Assembly (NCBI GenBank): GCA_963997635.1
Contig: CAXEND010000007.1
Coordinates: 40,931 to 104,930, forward strand
Reading direction: 5' to 3'
Source: GCA-2728135 sp002728135
GTDB taxonomy: Bacteria > Pseudomonadota > Alphaproteobacteria > UBA828
DNA length: 64,000 nucleotides
Shown here: positions 53,950 through 63,217 of the stretch, in pieces
Layout: the number at the start of each line of letters is the position of its first letter
Numbering within the stretch: the first letter of the stretch is position 1
Program-made: the position numbers and the translations under genes
The notes under the pieces: generated by a model
Told to the model about the DNA's origin: nothing
The model's database searches: none
The model's input: the letters and a program-made list of their open reading frames with translations, nothing else

Positions 53950-54308
53950 TTTTCTTCAGTTGTGGAGGGCTGGGGGTTCATTTCAATGTTTTTGCTTTCT
54001 AAAAAGCTTTGAATTTCTCCTGATTCATACATTTCTTTTATGATGTCAGAGCCGCCAACAAATTCACCTTTAATGTATAGTTGCGGAATAGTTGGCCAAT
54101 CACTAAAAGATTTTATCCCATCACGCATTTCTGGGTCTTCTAATACATTTACGCCCTTATATTTCACACCAAGTAAACCCATGACCTGAACAACGAGAGC
54201 TGAAAACCCACATTGTGGAAACACGGGTGTTCCTTTCATAAAAAGGACAACGTCGCTTTCATCTACAGTATTGCGAATTCGTTCAAAAACCGGATTATTT
54301 TCTTCCAT
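53946..54308 (-). CDS. grxD: Monothiol glutaredoxin (Grx4 type)
   Basis: A 120-residue monothiol glutaredoxin with active site CGFS (Cys33) in FMKGTPVFPQCGFSALVV, then DWPTIPQLYIKGEFVGGSDIIKEMYESGE for glutathione binding. These proteins bridge [2Fe-2S] clusters, often as heterodimers with BolA, encoded 42 bases upstream. It has a C-terminal extension of about ten residues (EMNPQPSTTEEN). Likely roles are Fe-S trafficking and iron sensing. Confidence 0.95.
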   Translation of the reverse strand: MEENNPVFERIRNTVDESDVVLFMKGTPVFPQCGFSALVVQVMGLLGVKYKGVNVLEDPEMRDGIKSFSDWPTIPQLYIKGEFVGGSDIIKEMYESGEIQSFLESKNIEMNPQPSTTEEN

Positions 54309-54350
54309 AATTTCCTTCCAATATTTTTAATGATTGACTACTAGGTTAAC

Positions 54351-54584
54351 TTATTTTTCTTCAGAAGTCTGGAGAGCTAATGCGTGTAGTTGGCCTCCCA
54401 TTCTTCCTTTTAATGCTTTGTAGACAGCTTGATGCTGTTGAATACGTGTTTTTCCTGCGAAAGTCTTTGAGATTACCTCTGCTGCATAATGGTCACCATC
54501 ACCTCTTAGGTCTTTAATTGTGACTTGAGCATCTGGAATAGCGGCCTTTATCAGTTCTTCTATTTCAGCAGAATCCATTGGCAT
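54351..54584 (-). CDS. bolA: BolA family protein
   Basis: A 77-residue BolA-like protein of the short YrbA/IbaG type: IKAAIPDAQVTIKDLRGDGDHYAAEVISKTFAGKTRIQQHQAVYKAL region, with the conserved His in RIQQHQ and the C-terminal HALAL. It partners monothiol glutaredoxin in [2Fe-2S] transfer. It lies between purL (57 bases) and grxD (42 bases) on the same strand, an order widely kept in alphaproteobacteria. Confidence 0.93.
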   Translation of the reverse strand: MPMDSAEIEELIKAAIPDAQVTIKDLRGDGDHYAAEVISKTFAGKTRIQQHQAVYKALKGRMGGQLHALALQTSEEK

Positions 54585-54641
54585 TAAACCGCTCCATAAG
54601 TTGCTGTAGGTTTATTTGATACATCGCTGATTAATAATTTG

Positions 54642-56894
54642 TTATTCCATATAACTTGGTAGCCATGAATGATATATTTTATTCAGTTCACTTATTGATA
54701 TTGTATTATTATCATTAACTGTCAATGTTTTACCCCCAGTTTTACCAATAATCTCCAATTGAATTTCTGCTTGCATTGCTTCATGAATAATTTTGTCTTT
54801 ATCTTTTTCTTTTACAGAAATAACATATCTACCCTGATCTTCACCAAATAACCAAGCATCCAGTTTACTTCCTGAATAGTTTTTATAGATTTTAGCCCCA
54901 ATTTCTTGGCCATTTTCCAGAGAAGCTAGAATCATTTCACATATAGTAAATAAAATCCCGCCATCAGAGATGTCATGGCATGTATCAATTTTTTTAGATT
55001 TTATTAGTTTCAGTACAAATTCTCCATTCTTTTTCTCAGCTTTTAAATCAACAGGTGGAGGAGCACCATCCTCACGAAGAAAAATCTCTTGTAAGTAAAT
55101 TGATGAGCCGAGATGTCCTAAAGTATTACCAACTACAAAGAGTGTTTCTGATTGGGCTTTAAGATCAATAGTCGCCATATTTTCTATATTAGAAATTAGT
55201 CCAACGGCTCCTATCGCAGGTGTGGGATGAATAGCTTCACCAAGTGTTTCGTTATATAATGAAACATTTCCTGAAATTACGGGAAATTCTAGTGCTTCAC
55301 AGGCTTTTGCTATACCTTTAATACATCCTACAAATTGTCCCATTACTTCTGGTTTTTCTGGATTTCCAAAATTAAGACAATCTGTAATTGCTAGAGGTTT
55401 TGCACCAGTTGCAACGATATTTCTCCAAGCTTCTGCTACGGCTTGAGTCCCTCCAGTTTCCGGGTGAGATTTGCAGTAACGAGGTGTACAGTCCGTAGTT
55501 ATTGCCAATCCCTTTTGAGAATCATGGACTCTTACTATGCTTGCATCCCCACCTGGACCACATATGGTATCTGCCATTACCATGTGATCATACTGTTCCC
55601 ATATCCACCTTTTTGAACATAGATTTGGTGAATTAAGCAATACTTTTAGATTATTAATTATTTGTGAAGGTTCTTGTTTAGGAGACTCTACTTCGTAAAT
55701 TGCTTGGGGTATAATCGTTTCCTGCCATTCACGTTCATATATGGGTGCATCATCCACTAATGGGCCTACTGGCATATCACCAACAATTTCTGAGTTCATT
55801 TTTATTGTAAGATGTCCTGTGTCAGTGACACGGCCAATAATAGCAAAATCAACGTCCCATTTTTTAAAAACTTGTTCTGCTATGGTTTCAGATCCCGGCT
55901 TAATAACCATTAACATTCTTTCTTGGCTCTCTGAGAGCATAATTTCATAAGGCGTCATCCCTTTTTCTCTAACAGGAACTAGATCCAAATCTAACTCAAT
56001 TCCAGTTCCACCTTTGTCTGCCATTTCAACCGATGAACAAGTTAGTCCTGCTGCACCCATATCTTGAATTGCCTCTATACAATCTGTTTCCATAAGTTCT
56101 AAGCAGGCCTCAAGTAGTAGTTTCTCTGTGAATGGATCACCTACTTGGACTGTTGGTCTTTTTTCATCAGAGTCTTCATCAAATTCAGTTGAAGCCATTG
56201 TTGCACCATGGATTCCATCGCGTCCTGTTTTGGATCCCACATAGATTACGGGGTGACCAACGCCAGCTGCTGCGGAGTAAAAAATTTTGTCTTTTTGCAC
56301 TATCCCTACAGTCATTGCGTTAACAATAATGTTGCCATTGTAGGAAGGGTGGAAGTCACATTCTCCTCCAACTGTTGGAACTCCGATACAATTGCCATAA
56401 CTTCCAATACCCGATACCACTCCAGAAACAAGGTGCTTAGTTCTTTGGTGTTTAGGTGAACCAAACCTTAGTGCATTCATGTTAGCAATAGGCCTAGCCC
56501 CCATTGTGAATACATCTCTGAGAATTCCCCCTACGCCAGTAGCTGCTCCTTGATGCGGTTCTATGAAGGAAGGATGGTTATGACTTTCCATTTTGAAGAC
56601 AGCTGCTTGCCCATCTCCTATATCTATAATTCCAGCATTCTCTCCAGGCCCACATATTACCCATTCAGCTGTTGTAGGAAGGGTTTTTAGCCAAATACGA
56701 GAAGATTTGTATGAACAATGTTCACTCCACATAACAGAAAAAATACCAAGTTCTGTTAAATTTGGATGGCGATTTAGTGCCTTTTCGATTTGTAGGTATT
56801 CTGATTGAGTAAGTCCATGAGACTTTATAAGCTCTGGTGTAATAAAATCAGGTTTATTTTCTTTGTTTAATGAGCTATCAGATAATTTCGACAA
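54642..56894 (-). CDS. purL: Phosphoribosylformylglycinamidine synthase subunit PurL (small type)
   Basis: A 750-residue synthetase subunit of the three-part FGAM synthase (PurL-PurS-PurQ), the fourth step of purine synthesis. Seen: FSVMWSEHCSYKSSR near residue 53, FKMESHNHPSFIEPHQGAATGVGGILRD near 95 (ATP and Mg), IQDMGAAGLTCSSVEMA near 276, and HDISDGGILFTICEM near 640. Its length fits the small bacterial form that needs PurS and PurQ. It follows purQ by 21 bases. Confidence 0.97.
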   Translation of the reverse strand: MSKLSDSSLNKENKPDFITPELIKSHGLTQSEYLQIEKALNRHPNLTELGIFSVMWSEHCSYKSSRIWLKTLPTTAEWVICGPGENAGIIDIGDGQAAVFKMESHNHPSFIEPHQGAATGVGGILRDVFTMGARPIANMNALRFGSPKHQRTKHLVSGVVSGIGSYGNCIGVPTVGGECDFHPSYNGNIIVNAMTVGIVQKDKIFYSAAAGVGHPVIYVGSKTGRDGIHGATMASTEFDEDSDEKRPTVQVGDPFTEKLLLEACLELMETDCIEAIQDMGAAGLTCSSVEMADKGGTGIELDLDLVPVREKGMTPYEIMLSESQERMLMVIKPGSETIAEQVFKKWDVDFAIIGRVTDTGHLTIKMNSEIVGDMPVGPLVDDAPIYEREWQETIIPQAIYEVESPKQEPSQIINNLKVLLNSPNLCSKRWIWEQYDHMVMADTICGPGGDASIVRVHDSQKGLAITTDCTPRYCKSHPETGGTQAVAEAWRNIVATGAKPLAITDCLNFGNPEKPEVMGQFVGCIKGIAKACEALEFPVISGNVSLYNETLGEAIHPTPAIGAVGLISNIENMATIDLKAQSETLFVVGNTLGHLGSSIYLQEIFLREDGAPPPVDLKAEKKNGEFVLKLIKSKKIDTCHDISDGGILFTICEMILASLENGQEIGAKIYKNYSGSKLDAWLFGEDQGRYVISVKEKDKDKIIHEAMQAEIQLEIIGKTGGKTLTVNDNNTISISELNKIYHSWLPSYME

Positions 56895-56915
56895 CTTTAG
56901 TTCCTTTAATGTCTG

Positions 56916-57605
56916 TTAATTTAGTGTTGCAATTAGACCATCAAACATTGTTTTACCGTCTGTTCCACCTAGTAAAGGGTCAGTTACTCTTTCTGGGTGT
57001 GGCATCATTCCCAAGACATTTTTTTCTTTGTTAAAAATACCTGCAATATTCATTATTGATCCATTTGGGTTATTATTAGTTTTAGCCGTCCCTTTTTGAT
57101 CTGAGTAGCTAAAGGCAATCTGATCATTCTCTCGAATATCATTCAGTCCGTCCTCATCTATAAAAAAATTTCCATCTTGGTGTGCGATCGGCATACGCAC
57201 AACCTGATTATTGTTAAACATATTTGTATGTATTGTCTTATTGTTCTCTACCTTAAGAAAAACATTGCGACAAACAAACTTTAAAGAAGAATTGCGTATC
57301 AGTGCTCCTGGTAATAAGCCTGCTTCGATCGCTATCTGAAATCCGTTACAGATTGCTAAAACTGGTAGACCTGAGTTTGCAGCAGTAATCACCTCACGCA
57401 TTATTGGAGAATGGGCTGCCATAGCTCCAGAACGAAGATAGTCACCGTACGAGAAGCCCCCTGGTAGTATAATCAAGTCAGTTTTTGGCAGACTATTAGA
57501 TCCGTGCCAAACCATCTCGGGTTCGCTGCCCATACTCTTTTCTATTGCAACTTTAACATCTCTGTCACAATTAGATCCTGGAAAAACAATTACAGATACA
57601 TGCAC
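56916..57605 (-). CDS. purQ: Phosphoribosylformylglycinamidine synthase subunit PurQ (glutaminase)
   Basis: A 229-residue class I glutamine amidotransferase supplying ammonia to PurL. It has VSVIVFPGSNCDRDV near residue 3, LPGGFSYGDYLRSGAMAAHSP near 47, the nucleophile Cys in LAICNGFQIAIEAGLLPGAL near 84, and the His/Glu pair in MMPHPERVTD near 202. An internal VCRNVFLKVENN is also typical. It follows purS by eight bases. Confidence 0.96.
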   Translation of the reverse strand: MHVSVIVFPGSNCDRDVKVAIEKSMGSEPEMVWHGSNSLPKTDLIILPGGFSYGDYLRSGAMAAHSPIMREVITAANSGLPVLAICNGFQIAIEAGLLPGALIRNSSLKFVCRNVFLKVENNKTIHTNMFNNNQVVRMPIAHQDGNFFIDEDGLNDIRENDQIAFSYSDQKGTAKTNNNPNGSIMNIAGIFNKEKNVLGMMPHPERVTDPLLGGTDGKTMFDGLIATLN

Positions 57606-57613
57606 GTGCAGTC

Positions 57614-57862
57614 TTATTCCTCTATTTTTATGTGGTAATTTTCAATTACGGTATTAGCTAATAATTTTTTGCATATTGCGTCAGCTTTATTTTTTGCTGA
57701 TAAATGATCCTTCTCATCTAAACTAAATTCTATATATTTACCCTGTCGCATCTCTGAGATTCCATCAAATCCAAGAGATCCGAGGACATTGCTAATCGCT
57801 TTTCCTTGTGGGTCAAGCACGCCTTCTTTAAGTGTTATATGAATTTTAGCTTTGTATGCCAT
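57614..57862 (-). CDS. purS: Phosphoribosylformylglycinamidine synthase subunit PurS
   Basis: An 82-residue bridging subunit that couples PurL and PurQ. Features: AKIHITLKEGVLDPQGKAI near the start, LGFDGISEMRQGKYIEF near 33, and a C-terminal NTVIENYHIKIEE. Its ATG shares one base with the purC stop (TAATG), suggesting translational coupling. Length and position agree with the family. Confidence 0.95.
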   Translation of the reverse strand: MAYKAKIHITLKEGVLDPQGKAISNVLGSLGFDGISEMRQGKYIEFSLDEKDHLSAKNKADAICKKLLANTVIENYHIKIEE

Positions 57863-58644
57863 TAAGACTTCCCCCGAACAGTAAAGTCAGCTTTTGTATT
57901 GCTAAGTTCTTCTATATTAGTTTCTTGAAGTATTCCTAAGCGTTGTGCTACTTCACGATAAGCTTCTGCAATATTCCCAAGGTCACGTCTGAATCTATCT
58001 TTATCGAGTTTTTTGTCAGATTCTATATCCCATAGTCTGCAGCTATCAGGGCTAATTTCATCTGCTAAGACTATACGCATTTCTTCTTCTTGCCAGAGAC
58101 GACCATATTCTAATTTAAAGTCTATTAGCCTAATCCCAACTCCGAAAAACAAACCGGATAAAAAATCATTTATGCGAAGTGAGATTGATAGCATATCATC
58201 TATTTCGGAGGGATTTGCCCATCCAAAAGCAGTAATGTGTTCCTCTGAAATCATGGGGTCATTGAGTTCATCATTTTTAAAATAATACTCAACAATTGAA
58301 CGAGGTAGGTTCGTACCTTCGGGGATATCTAGGCGTTTAGATATTGATCCTGCTGCAACATTACGAACTACTACCTCTACGGGAATAATTTCAACCTCAC
58401 GAATAAGTTGTTCCCGCATATTTAGCCGCCGAATGAAGTGTGTTGGCACACCAATTTCAGAAAGACGTGTGAATAAATATTCAGATATACGATTATTTAA
58501 TACACCCTTTCCGTCAATCACTCCTTTTTTCTCGTTATTAAAAGCGGTGGCATCGTCTTTAAAATATTGAACAAGTAACCCAGGTTCAGGTCCTTCATAA
58601 AGCACTTTTGCCTTTCCTTCATATATACGCCTACGACGGGACAT
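57862..58644 (-). CDS. purC: Phosphoribosylaminoimidazole-succinocarboxamide synthase
   Basis: A 260-residue SAICAR synthetase. Seen: YEGKAKVLYEGPEPG near residue 8 with the ATP-binding Lys, FKDDATAFNNEKKG near 29, EVVVRNVAAGSISKRLDI near 88, and LIDFKLEYGR near 178 with LADEISPDSCRLWD near 197. It heads the purC-purS-purQ-purL-bolA-grxD run. About 150 bases upstream are without a gene and show no clear riboswitch fold by eye. Confidence 0.96.
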   Translation of the reverse strand: MSRRRRIYEGKAKVLYEGPEPGLLVQYFKDDATAFNNEKKGVIDGKGVLNNRISEYLFTRLSEIGVPTHFIRRLNMREQLIREVEIIPVEVVVRNVAAGSISKRLDIPEGTNLPRSIVEYYFKNDELNDPMISEEHITAFGWANPSEIDDMLSISLRINDFLSGLFFGVGIRLIDFKLEYGRLWQEEEMRIVLADEISPDSCRLWDIESDKKLDKDRFRRDLGNIAEAYREVAQRLGILQETNIEELSNTKADFTVRGKS

Positions 58645-58793
58645 GTTGGTACTCCGAAAAGAAATTAATTCTTAAAGCTAAAATAACTGTTCACTAATTC
58701 ATAGAATCGACTATGAAAAGATAGTCTTTTCATACCTTTAAGACAATCTTTCTAAAGTATTATAAGAAAGTGCCATTTTTTAAAGCAATTTAT

Positions 58794-59546
58794 TTACTCT
58801 AAATTAATTTTATAGAATGGGTTTGTTCCTGGCTGGTCTTGACAAAAAAGAAAAATAGGCGAGGAACTAGAACTTATTTCAGGAAGTCCGATTATTGCAG
58901 AACATAACGTCCCATAACCGTTAGATTTGTCTATACATATGGAGGTATCCTCTGAGTTTTGTTCCACATGTTTTCTTTTGTCAGAAAGCAAGCTCTCCCA
59001 TGAAAAAATATTCTCTATATCAAAGTCTGGGGGTTCAGCTACAGAGAAACGTGATAGATGTCGATATATTCTTGGGCAGGATTTATCATTTAAGTCTTTA
59101 TTAGTAATCATCGAAAATCCTTCCGGAATAGGGACTGATCTTATTTTCTTCTTTTCATCGTTACAAATCCAGAAAGATGATTGAGAATCAGCTATAATCA
59201 AGTTAAATGGACTATAGGATTCAGGGTTTATATATATTAGTGCTTTTGCTGCTTCATATGCTGTTGCATGGTCAAGGGCCTCTAAAACTAGTTCTCCACG
59301 ACTTCTTTTATTATCTGAGGGGCCAAGACTGTTTGGCCGATTAAGAATTGTGGCAATAACTCCATCATCATTTATCCCTAGCCAAGTACCTCCAGCTAGT
59401 TTGTCCTTGCCACCAACAATCTGCGGCCGATCTGGCCAATGCCGACCTGGAGGAAGCCATTGTCGGTGTGCCATTTCATCACGATTTGCTGCAATAATTA
59501 ATGGCCAACGATGTTTTGGTCTATTAAGAATAACGGCGGTACACAT
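58794..59546 (-). CDS. NRDE family protein (TANGO2-like)
   Basis: A 250-residue Ntn-hydrolase-like protein. Cys2 follows the start Met (MCTAVILNRP), and the family-naming sequence AANRDEMAHR lies near residue 19, with GGTWLGINDDGVIATILNRP near 52. Animal relatives (TANGO2) affect lipid and heme handling; the bacterial function is not known. It sits between DUF1476 and purC and may be a single gene. The 148 bases to purC contain no feature I can name. Confidence 0.85.
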   Translation of the reverse strand: MCTAVILNRPKHRWPLIIAANRDEMAHRQWLPPGRHWPDRPQIVGGKDKLAGGTWLGINDDGVIATILNRPNSLGPSDNKRSRGELVLEALDHATAYEAAKALIYINPESYSPFNLIIADSQSSFWICNDEKKKIRSVPIPEGFSMITNKDLNDKSCPRIYRHLSRFSVAEPPDFDIENIFSWESLLSDKRKHVEQNSEDTSICIDKSNGYGTLCSAIIGLPEISSSSSPIFLFCQDQPGTNPFYKINLE

Positions 59547-59719
59547 TAAAAAAAAACATAATTAAATTTTTCCGTATAAATATTTTAATTTTTGTACAAA
59601 TTAAGGTATTTACAAATTAGCTACCTAACATCATATATTCTTTTGATGTGCTTGTACGTCTAGTTGAATTATCATTTTTAACTGTAAGTATATACTGTTT
59701 TAAAAGGGAAGAGAAAGTA

Positions 59720-60040
59720 ATGACAACATTTGACGACCGTAAAAGGGCTGAAGAGGCTCGCTTTAAGCATGATCAAGAGTTCCAATTTAAGGTCACCGCA
59801 CGGCGTAATAAATTACTTGGGCATTGGGCTGCTGAACAAATGGGTATGAGCCCTGATGAGGCTTCAGCATACGCAACCTCAGTCATAAAGGCTGATTTTG
59901 AGGAGGCTGGTGATGCTGATGTCGTAAGAAAGGTGCTCGCTGATTTATCTGATAACAATGTTGATTGTGATGAAAATAAACTAAGGGAAGAAATGGAGAG
60001 GTTATTGGTTGAGGCAGAATCTCAGTTAAATAACGAGTAA
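59720..60040 (+). CDS. DUF1476 protein, F1-ATPase inhibitor zeta subunit type
   Basis: A 106-residue helical protein opening MTTFDDRKRAEEARFKHDQE, with LLGHWAAEQMG near residue 36 and VIKADFEEAGDADVVRKVLADL near 60. In Paracoccus the zeta subunit of this family inhibits ATP hydrolysis through its N-terminal segment, which is intact here. It is specific to alphaproteobacteria and supports that assignment. ATG 59720 is chosen because homology begins there. It is transcribed away from the NRDE and purine genes. Confidence 0.93.
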   Translation: MTTFDDRKRAEEARFKHDQEFQFKVTARRNKLLGHWAAEQMGMSPDEASAYATSVIKADFEEAGDADVVRKVLADLSDNNVDCDENKLREEMERLLVEAESQLNNE

Positions 60041-60139
60041 AAAATCATTTGGTTATTCAAAATAGGATAAATATCTTACTTTATACCTTAATGGTCAATA
60101 AACTCTCCTGCGGATGAATTTAGCGGTTTGTATGTATTT

Positions 60140-60904
60140 TTAGTATCGACCCACTGTGACACCTCCATCAACAATGATTGTTTGGCCTGTTAAATAACGT
60201 GCGCCGTTCGAGCACATAAATACTATAACATCAGCCATTTCATCTGCTTCACCAATCCTTCCGAGTGGAATATACTCTGCAGCCTTTTCTAAACCTTCTG
60301 GCCCTAAAGAATGAACCGTTGATAGTGCTTGTGCTGTTCTAATAAAGCCTGGTGCTAATCCATTTACACGTATTCCATGACTTCCAAGATCACAGGCTAA
60401 TCCCCTTACTAGCCCTACAACCCCACTTTTGGCCGCATTGTATTGTACGTGGTCATGCCAGCCATAAGTTGTACCCATAACTGAAGATACACATACTATT
60501 GATCCGCAAGAGGCTCTCTTCATTCCTGGGGTCACTGCTCTTACAAGTCGAAACTCTCCTGTGAGGTCAACATCGAGTGTATGTGCCCATTTTTCATCCG
60601 ACATGTCATCGAATAGGACTTTATGGGCAATTCCAGCATTTGCTATAGCAGCTGCAAAAGGTTGATTGTGTGACTTCTCAACTGAATTAACAACACTAGA
60701 AACATTCTCACTGCTCGTAACGTCAAGAAAATGAAATTCTGCTGAGCCTCCTTGAGTAATTATTTCTTCTTTTACAGCCTCTCCCTCATTTTCAAGTATA
60801 TCAGTTACTACAACGTGCCATCCTGCCTTGCCAAAAGCTAATGCAGTTGCTTTTCCAATACCAATACCTGATCCAGTGATAATAACCATCTTTTTTTCAG
60901 TCAT
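60140..60904 (-). CDS. Short-chain dehydrogenase/reductase
   Basis: A 254-residue classical SDR with NAD(P) motif TGSGIGIGKATALAF near residue 11, an acidic Asp after strand 2 (VVTDILEN) pointing to NAD(H), NAG in IANAGIAH near 90, catalytic Ser in VCVSSVMG near 139 and the YxxxK pair in YNAAKSGVVGLVRG near 155, then a TGQTIIVDGGVTVGRY C-terminus. It follows the second SDR by 70 bases. Substrate unknown. Confidence 0.87.
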   Translation of the reverse strand: MTEKKMVIITGSGIGIGKATALAFGKAGWHVVVTDILENEGEAVKEEIITQGGSAEFHFLDVTSSENVSSVVNSVEKSHNQPFAAAIANAGIAHKVLFDDMSDEKWAHTLDVDLTGEFRLVRAVTPGMKRASCGSIVCVSSVMGTTYGWHDHVQYNAAKSGVVGLVRGLACDLGSHGIRVNGLAPGFIRTAQALSTVHSLGPEGLEKAAEYIPLGRIGEADEMADVIVFMCSNGARYLTGQTIIVDGGVTVGRY

Positions 60905-60974
60905 AAGTATGTTCCTATAAGGTTATGTTAATTTATCTAAGTTAGTGAGAATGACATAAGTAGATTTTATAGTT

Positions 60975-61730
60975 TTAAACCATTATATCACCAGAATTAG
61001 GATTCAGTGTTTGACCGACAAAGGCAGCAGATAGAGGTGAGGCTAAAAATACTGCAGTTTCTGCAATCTCTGAAGGTTCAGCAAAACGTCCCAAAGGGAG
61101 TTGAGAAGCCTTTGCTTGCAACCAATCATCTGAAATAGAATCAAATATTGGTGTTCGGGTTGCCCCGGGTGCAATGGCAAAAATCCGCACCCCTGTTTTG
61201 GAGAATTCACGTGCCATAGAACGCGTTAAACCAATAATGCCTGACTTTGCAGCAGCATAATGGGCTAATTCAATCGCTCCTAAATATCCTAATTGGGATG
61301 CTGTGTTGATAATGACCCCATCACCTGAACTAAGCATTTTGGGCAATACAGTTTGTGCACACAAAAACATACCACGCATATGAACTGCAATCATATGGTC
61401 AAAGTCATCAATTGTTATATCTAGAAAGGGTTTTTGTTGCGCATGACCAGCATTATTACATAGAAGTGTGCAGGGTCCAAAATTTTCTTCACAATGATTA
61501 AAGATTTCTCTCACATCTTTTGTTTGGGAGACATCTGCTTTTACTGGTGTGGCTTTCCCTCCAGCAGTTTTAATATCATCAGCTGTTTTTGAAGCACTTT
61601 GATAGTCAATGTCGGCAGCTACAATTGGGATACTTTCTTGAGCTAAGCGTGTTGCCATTGCGTATCCAATACCGCTTCCCGCACCAGTGACAACAGCGAT
61701 ATGATTATTAAGAGGCATTCCAACTTTCAT
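60975..61730 (-). CDS. Short-chain dehydrogenase/reductase, overlapping purB
   Basis: A 251-residue classical SDR: TGAGSGIGYAMATRLA near residue 15, VAADIDYQSA (acidic, NAD-type) near 36, CNNAGHAQQKP near 90, INTASQLGYLG near 141, the catalytic YAAAKSGIIGLTRSMARE near 158, and FVGQTLNPNSGDIMV at the end. Its start overlaps the purB stop by four bases, so translation is probably coupled to purB, an unusual pairing. It is clearly paralogous to the other SDR at 60140-60904. Substrate unknown. Confidence 0.87.
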   Translation of the reverse strand: MKVGMPLNNHIAVVTGAGSGIGYAMATRLAQESIPIVAADIDYQSASKTADDIKTAGGKATPVKADVSQTKDVREIFNHCEENFGPCTLLCNNAGHAQQKPFLDITIDDFDHMIAVHMRGMFLCAQTVLPKMLSSGDGVIINTASQLGYLGAIELAHYAAAKSGIIGLTRSMAREFSKTGVRIFAIAPGATRTPIFDSISDDWLQAKASQLPLGRFAEPSEIAETAVFLASPLSAAFVGQTLNPNSGDIMV

Positions 61731-63088
61731 ATTCTTTTTCTCCTATAGTTTTTATTTCGCCGCTGTTTACCTTTAGATTCTTCAAATACTCGCTTGAAGA
61801 TAGTGTTTACATTTTTCAGATATGGGTCTGACTGAAATAGCTTATGGATTTGTGTTTTCGATAAACATTTGTATACATCTGGCTCTCTGTTCAAGTAATC
61901 TTCGAATGCTCCTCCGTTCTTCCAAACATTATTAGATGTTCGTTGAACTATTTTGTATGCTTTTTCTCGGCTCATTCCTGATTCTACTAATGCTAACATA
62001 ATTTTTTGGCTGTAAATCAAACCACCTAAACGTTCCATATTTGCATGCATATTTTGAGGATAAACCACTAAATTTTGTATGACATCAGCAAGACGGACGA
62101 GGGCAAAATCTAATGCTATTGAAGCATCTGGTGAAAAAACCCGCTCTACCGAAGAATGTGAAATATCTCGCTCATGCCAAAGAGCTATATTTTCTAAGGA
62201 GGGTATGACCGATGCCCTTACAATTCTTGCGAGGCCAGTTAGGTTTTCTGTCAAAATTGGATTGCGTTTGTGAGGCATCGCTGATGAACCTTTCTGCCCT
62301 TCAGCAAAAAATTCTTCTGCCTCTCTCACTTCAGTTCTTTGTAAGTGCCTTATCTCTATAGCGAGTCTTTCTACAGAGCCAGCTACTACTCCAAGAGTTG
62401 AGAACCAGGCAGCATGTCGATCTCTAGGGATAATTTGTGTTGAAACTGGTTCTGGTTTCAGTCCCAAGCATTTTGCAACATGCTTTTCTACCTTATAATT
62501 AACACTTGAATATGTCCCGACAGGTCCTGAAATAGCACAGGTAGCTATTTCATTACGGGCCTGTATTAATCTTGAATAATTTCTTCTAAATTCGGCATAA
62601 TGACCTGCAAGTTTTAATCCAAAGGTTGTTGGTTCTGCGTGAATACCATGACTGCGTCCTACGCAAATTGTATTTTTGTGTTCATATGCACGATTTTTTA
62701 ATGAGCTAAGGACAGAATCCAAGTCTTTAATAAGTATATCAGTTGCTTGAGTCATTTGAACTGCAAGACATGTGTCTAATACATCGGAGGATGTTAGCCC
62801 TTGATGCACAAATCTAGAATTTTCACCAACATAGGTAGCCAAATTTGTTAAGAAAGCAATTACATCGTGTCTTGTCTTACTTTCTATTTTCTCAATTCTT
62901 TTTGAGTCTACAATTTTTGACATAGATATATTGCCAGCACGTTTCATATCGGTAAGTGCTTTTTGCGGTGCTAGTCCAAGTTTGACTTGGGATTCTAGGG
63001 CATAAAGTTCTATATCGAACCAGATCTTATAACGGTTTTCTGGTGCCCAGATTTTTTCCATTTGTTGACGAGAGTATCTAGGTATCAC
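61727..63088 (-). CDS. purB: Adenylosuccinate lyase
   Basis: A 453-residue fumarase-superfamily lyase acting twice in purine synthesis (SAICAR to AICAR, and adenylosuccinate to AMP). It opens MIPRYSRQQMEKIWAPENRY, has HQGLTSSDVLDTCLAVQM near residue 93, GRSHGIHAEPTTFGLK near 142 with the catalytic His, and the signature GSSAMPHKRNPI near 269. The C-terminal end is basic (KGKQRRNKNYRRKRI), a short extension. Downstream SDR genes may ride on its transcript. Confidence 0.94.
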   Translation of the reverse strand: MIPRYSRQQMEKIWAPENRYKIWFDIELYALESQVKLGLAPQKALTDMKRAGNISMSKIVDSKRIEKIESKTRHDVIAFLTNLATYVGENSRFVHQGLTSSDVLDTCLAVQMTQATDILIKDLDSVLSSLKNRAYEHKNTICVGRSHGIHAEPTTFGLKLAGHYAEFRRNYSRLIQARNEIATCAISGPVGTYSSVNYKVEKHVAKCLGLKPEPVSTQIIPRDRHAAWFSTLGVVAGSVERLAIEIRHLQRTEVREAEEFFAEGQKGSSAMPHKRNPILTENLTGLARIVRASVIPSLENIALWHERDISHSSVERVFSPDASIALDFALVRLADVIQNLVVYPQNMHANMERLGGLIYSQKIMLALVESGMSREKAYKIVQRTSNNVWKNGGAFEDYLNREPDVYKCLSKTQIHKLFQSDPYLKNVNTIFKRVFEESKGKQRRNKNYRRKRI

Positions 63089-63217
63089 TTCTTTTCAGGC
63101 TTTCATATAAATTTTAAAAAATTATTGGTTTATTTTATAGTTTCTCAAATGTCTTGATTTAAAGATTACTAATTTAAGTAGAATTAATTCTATCTCTTTG
63201 CATGAGTTTTTTCATAT

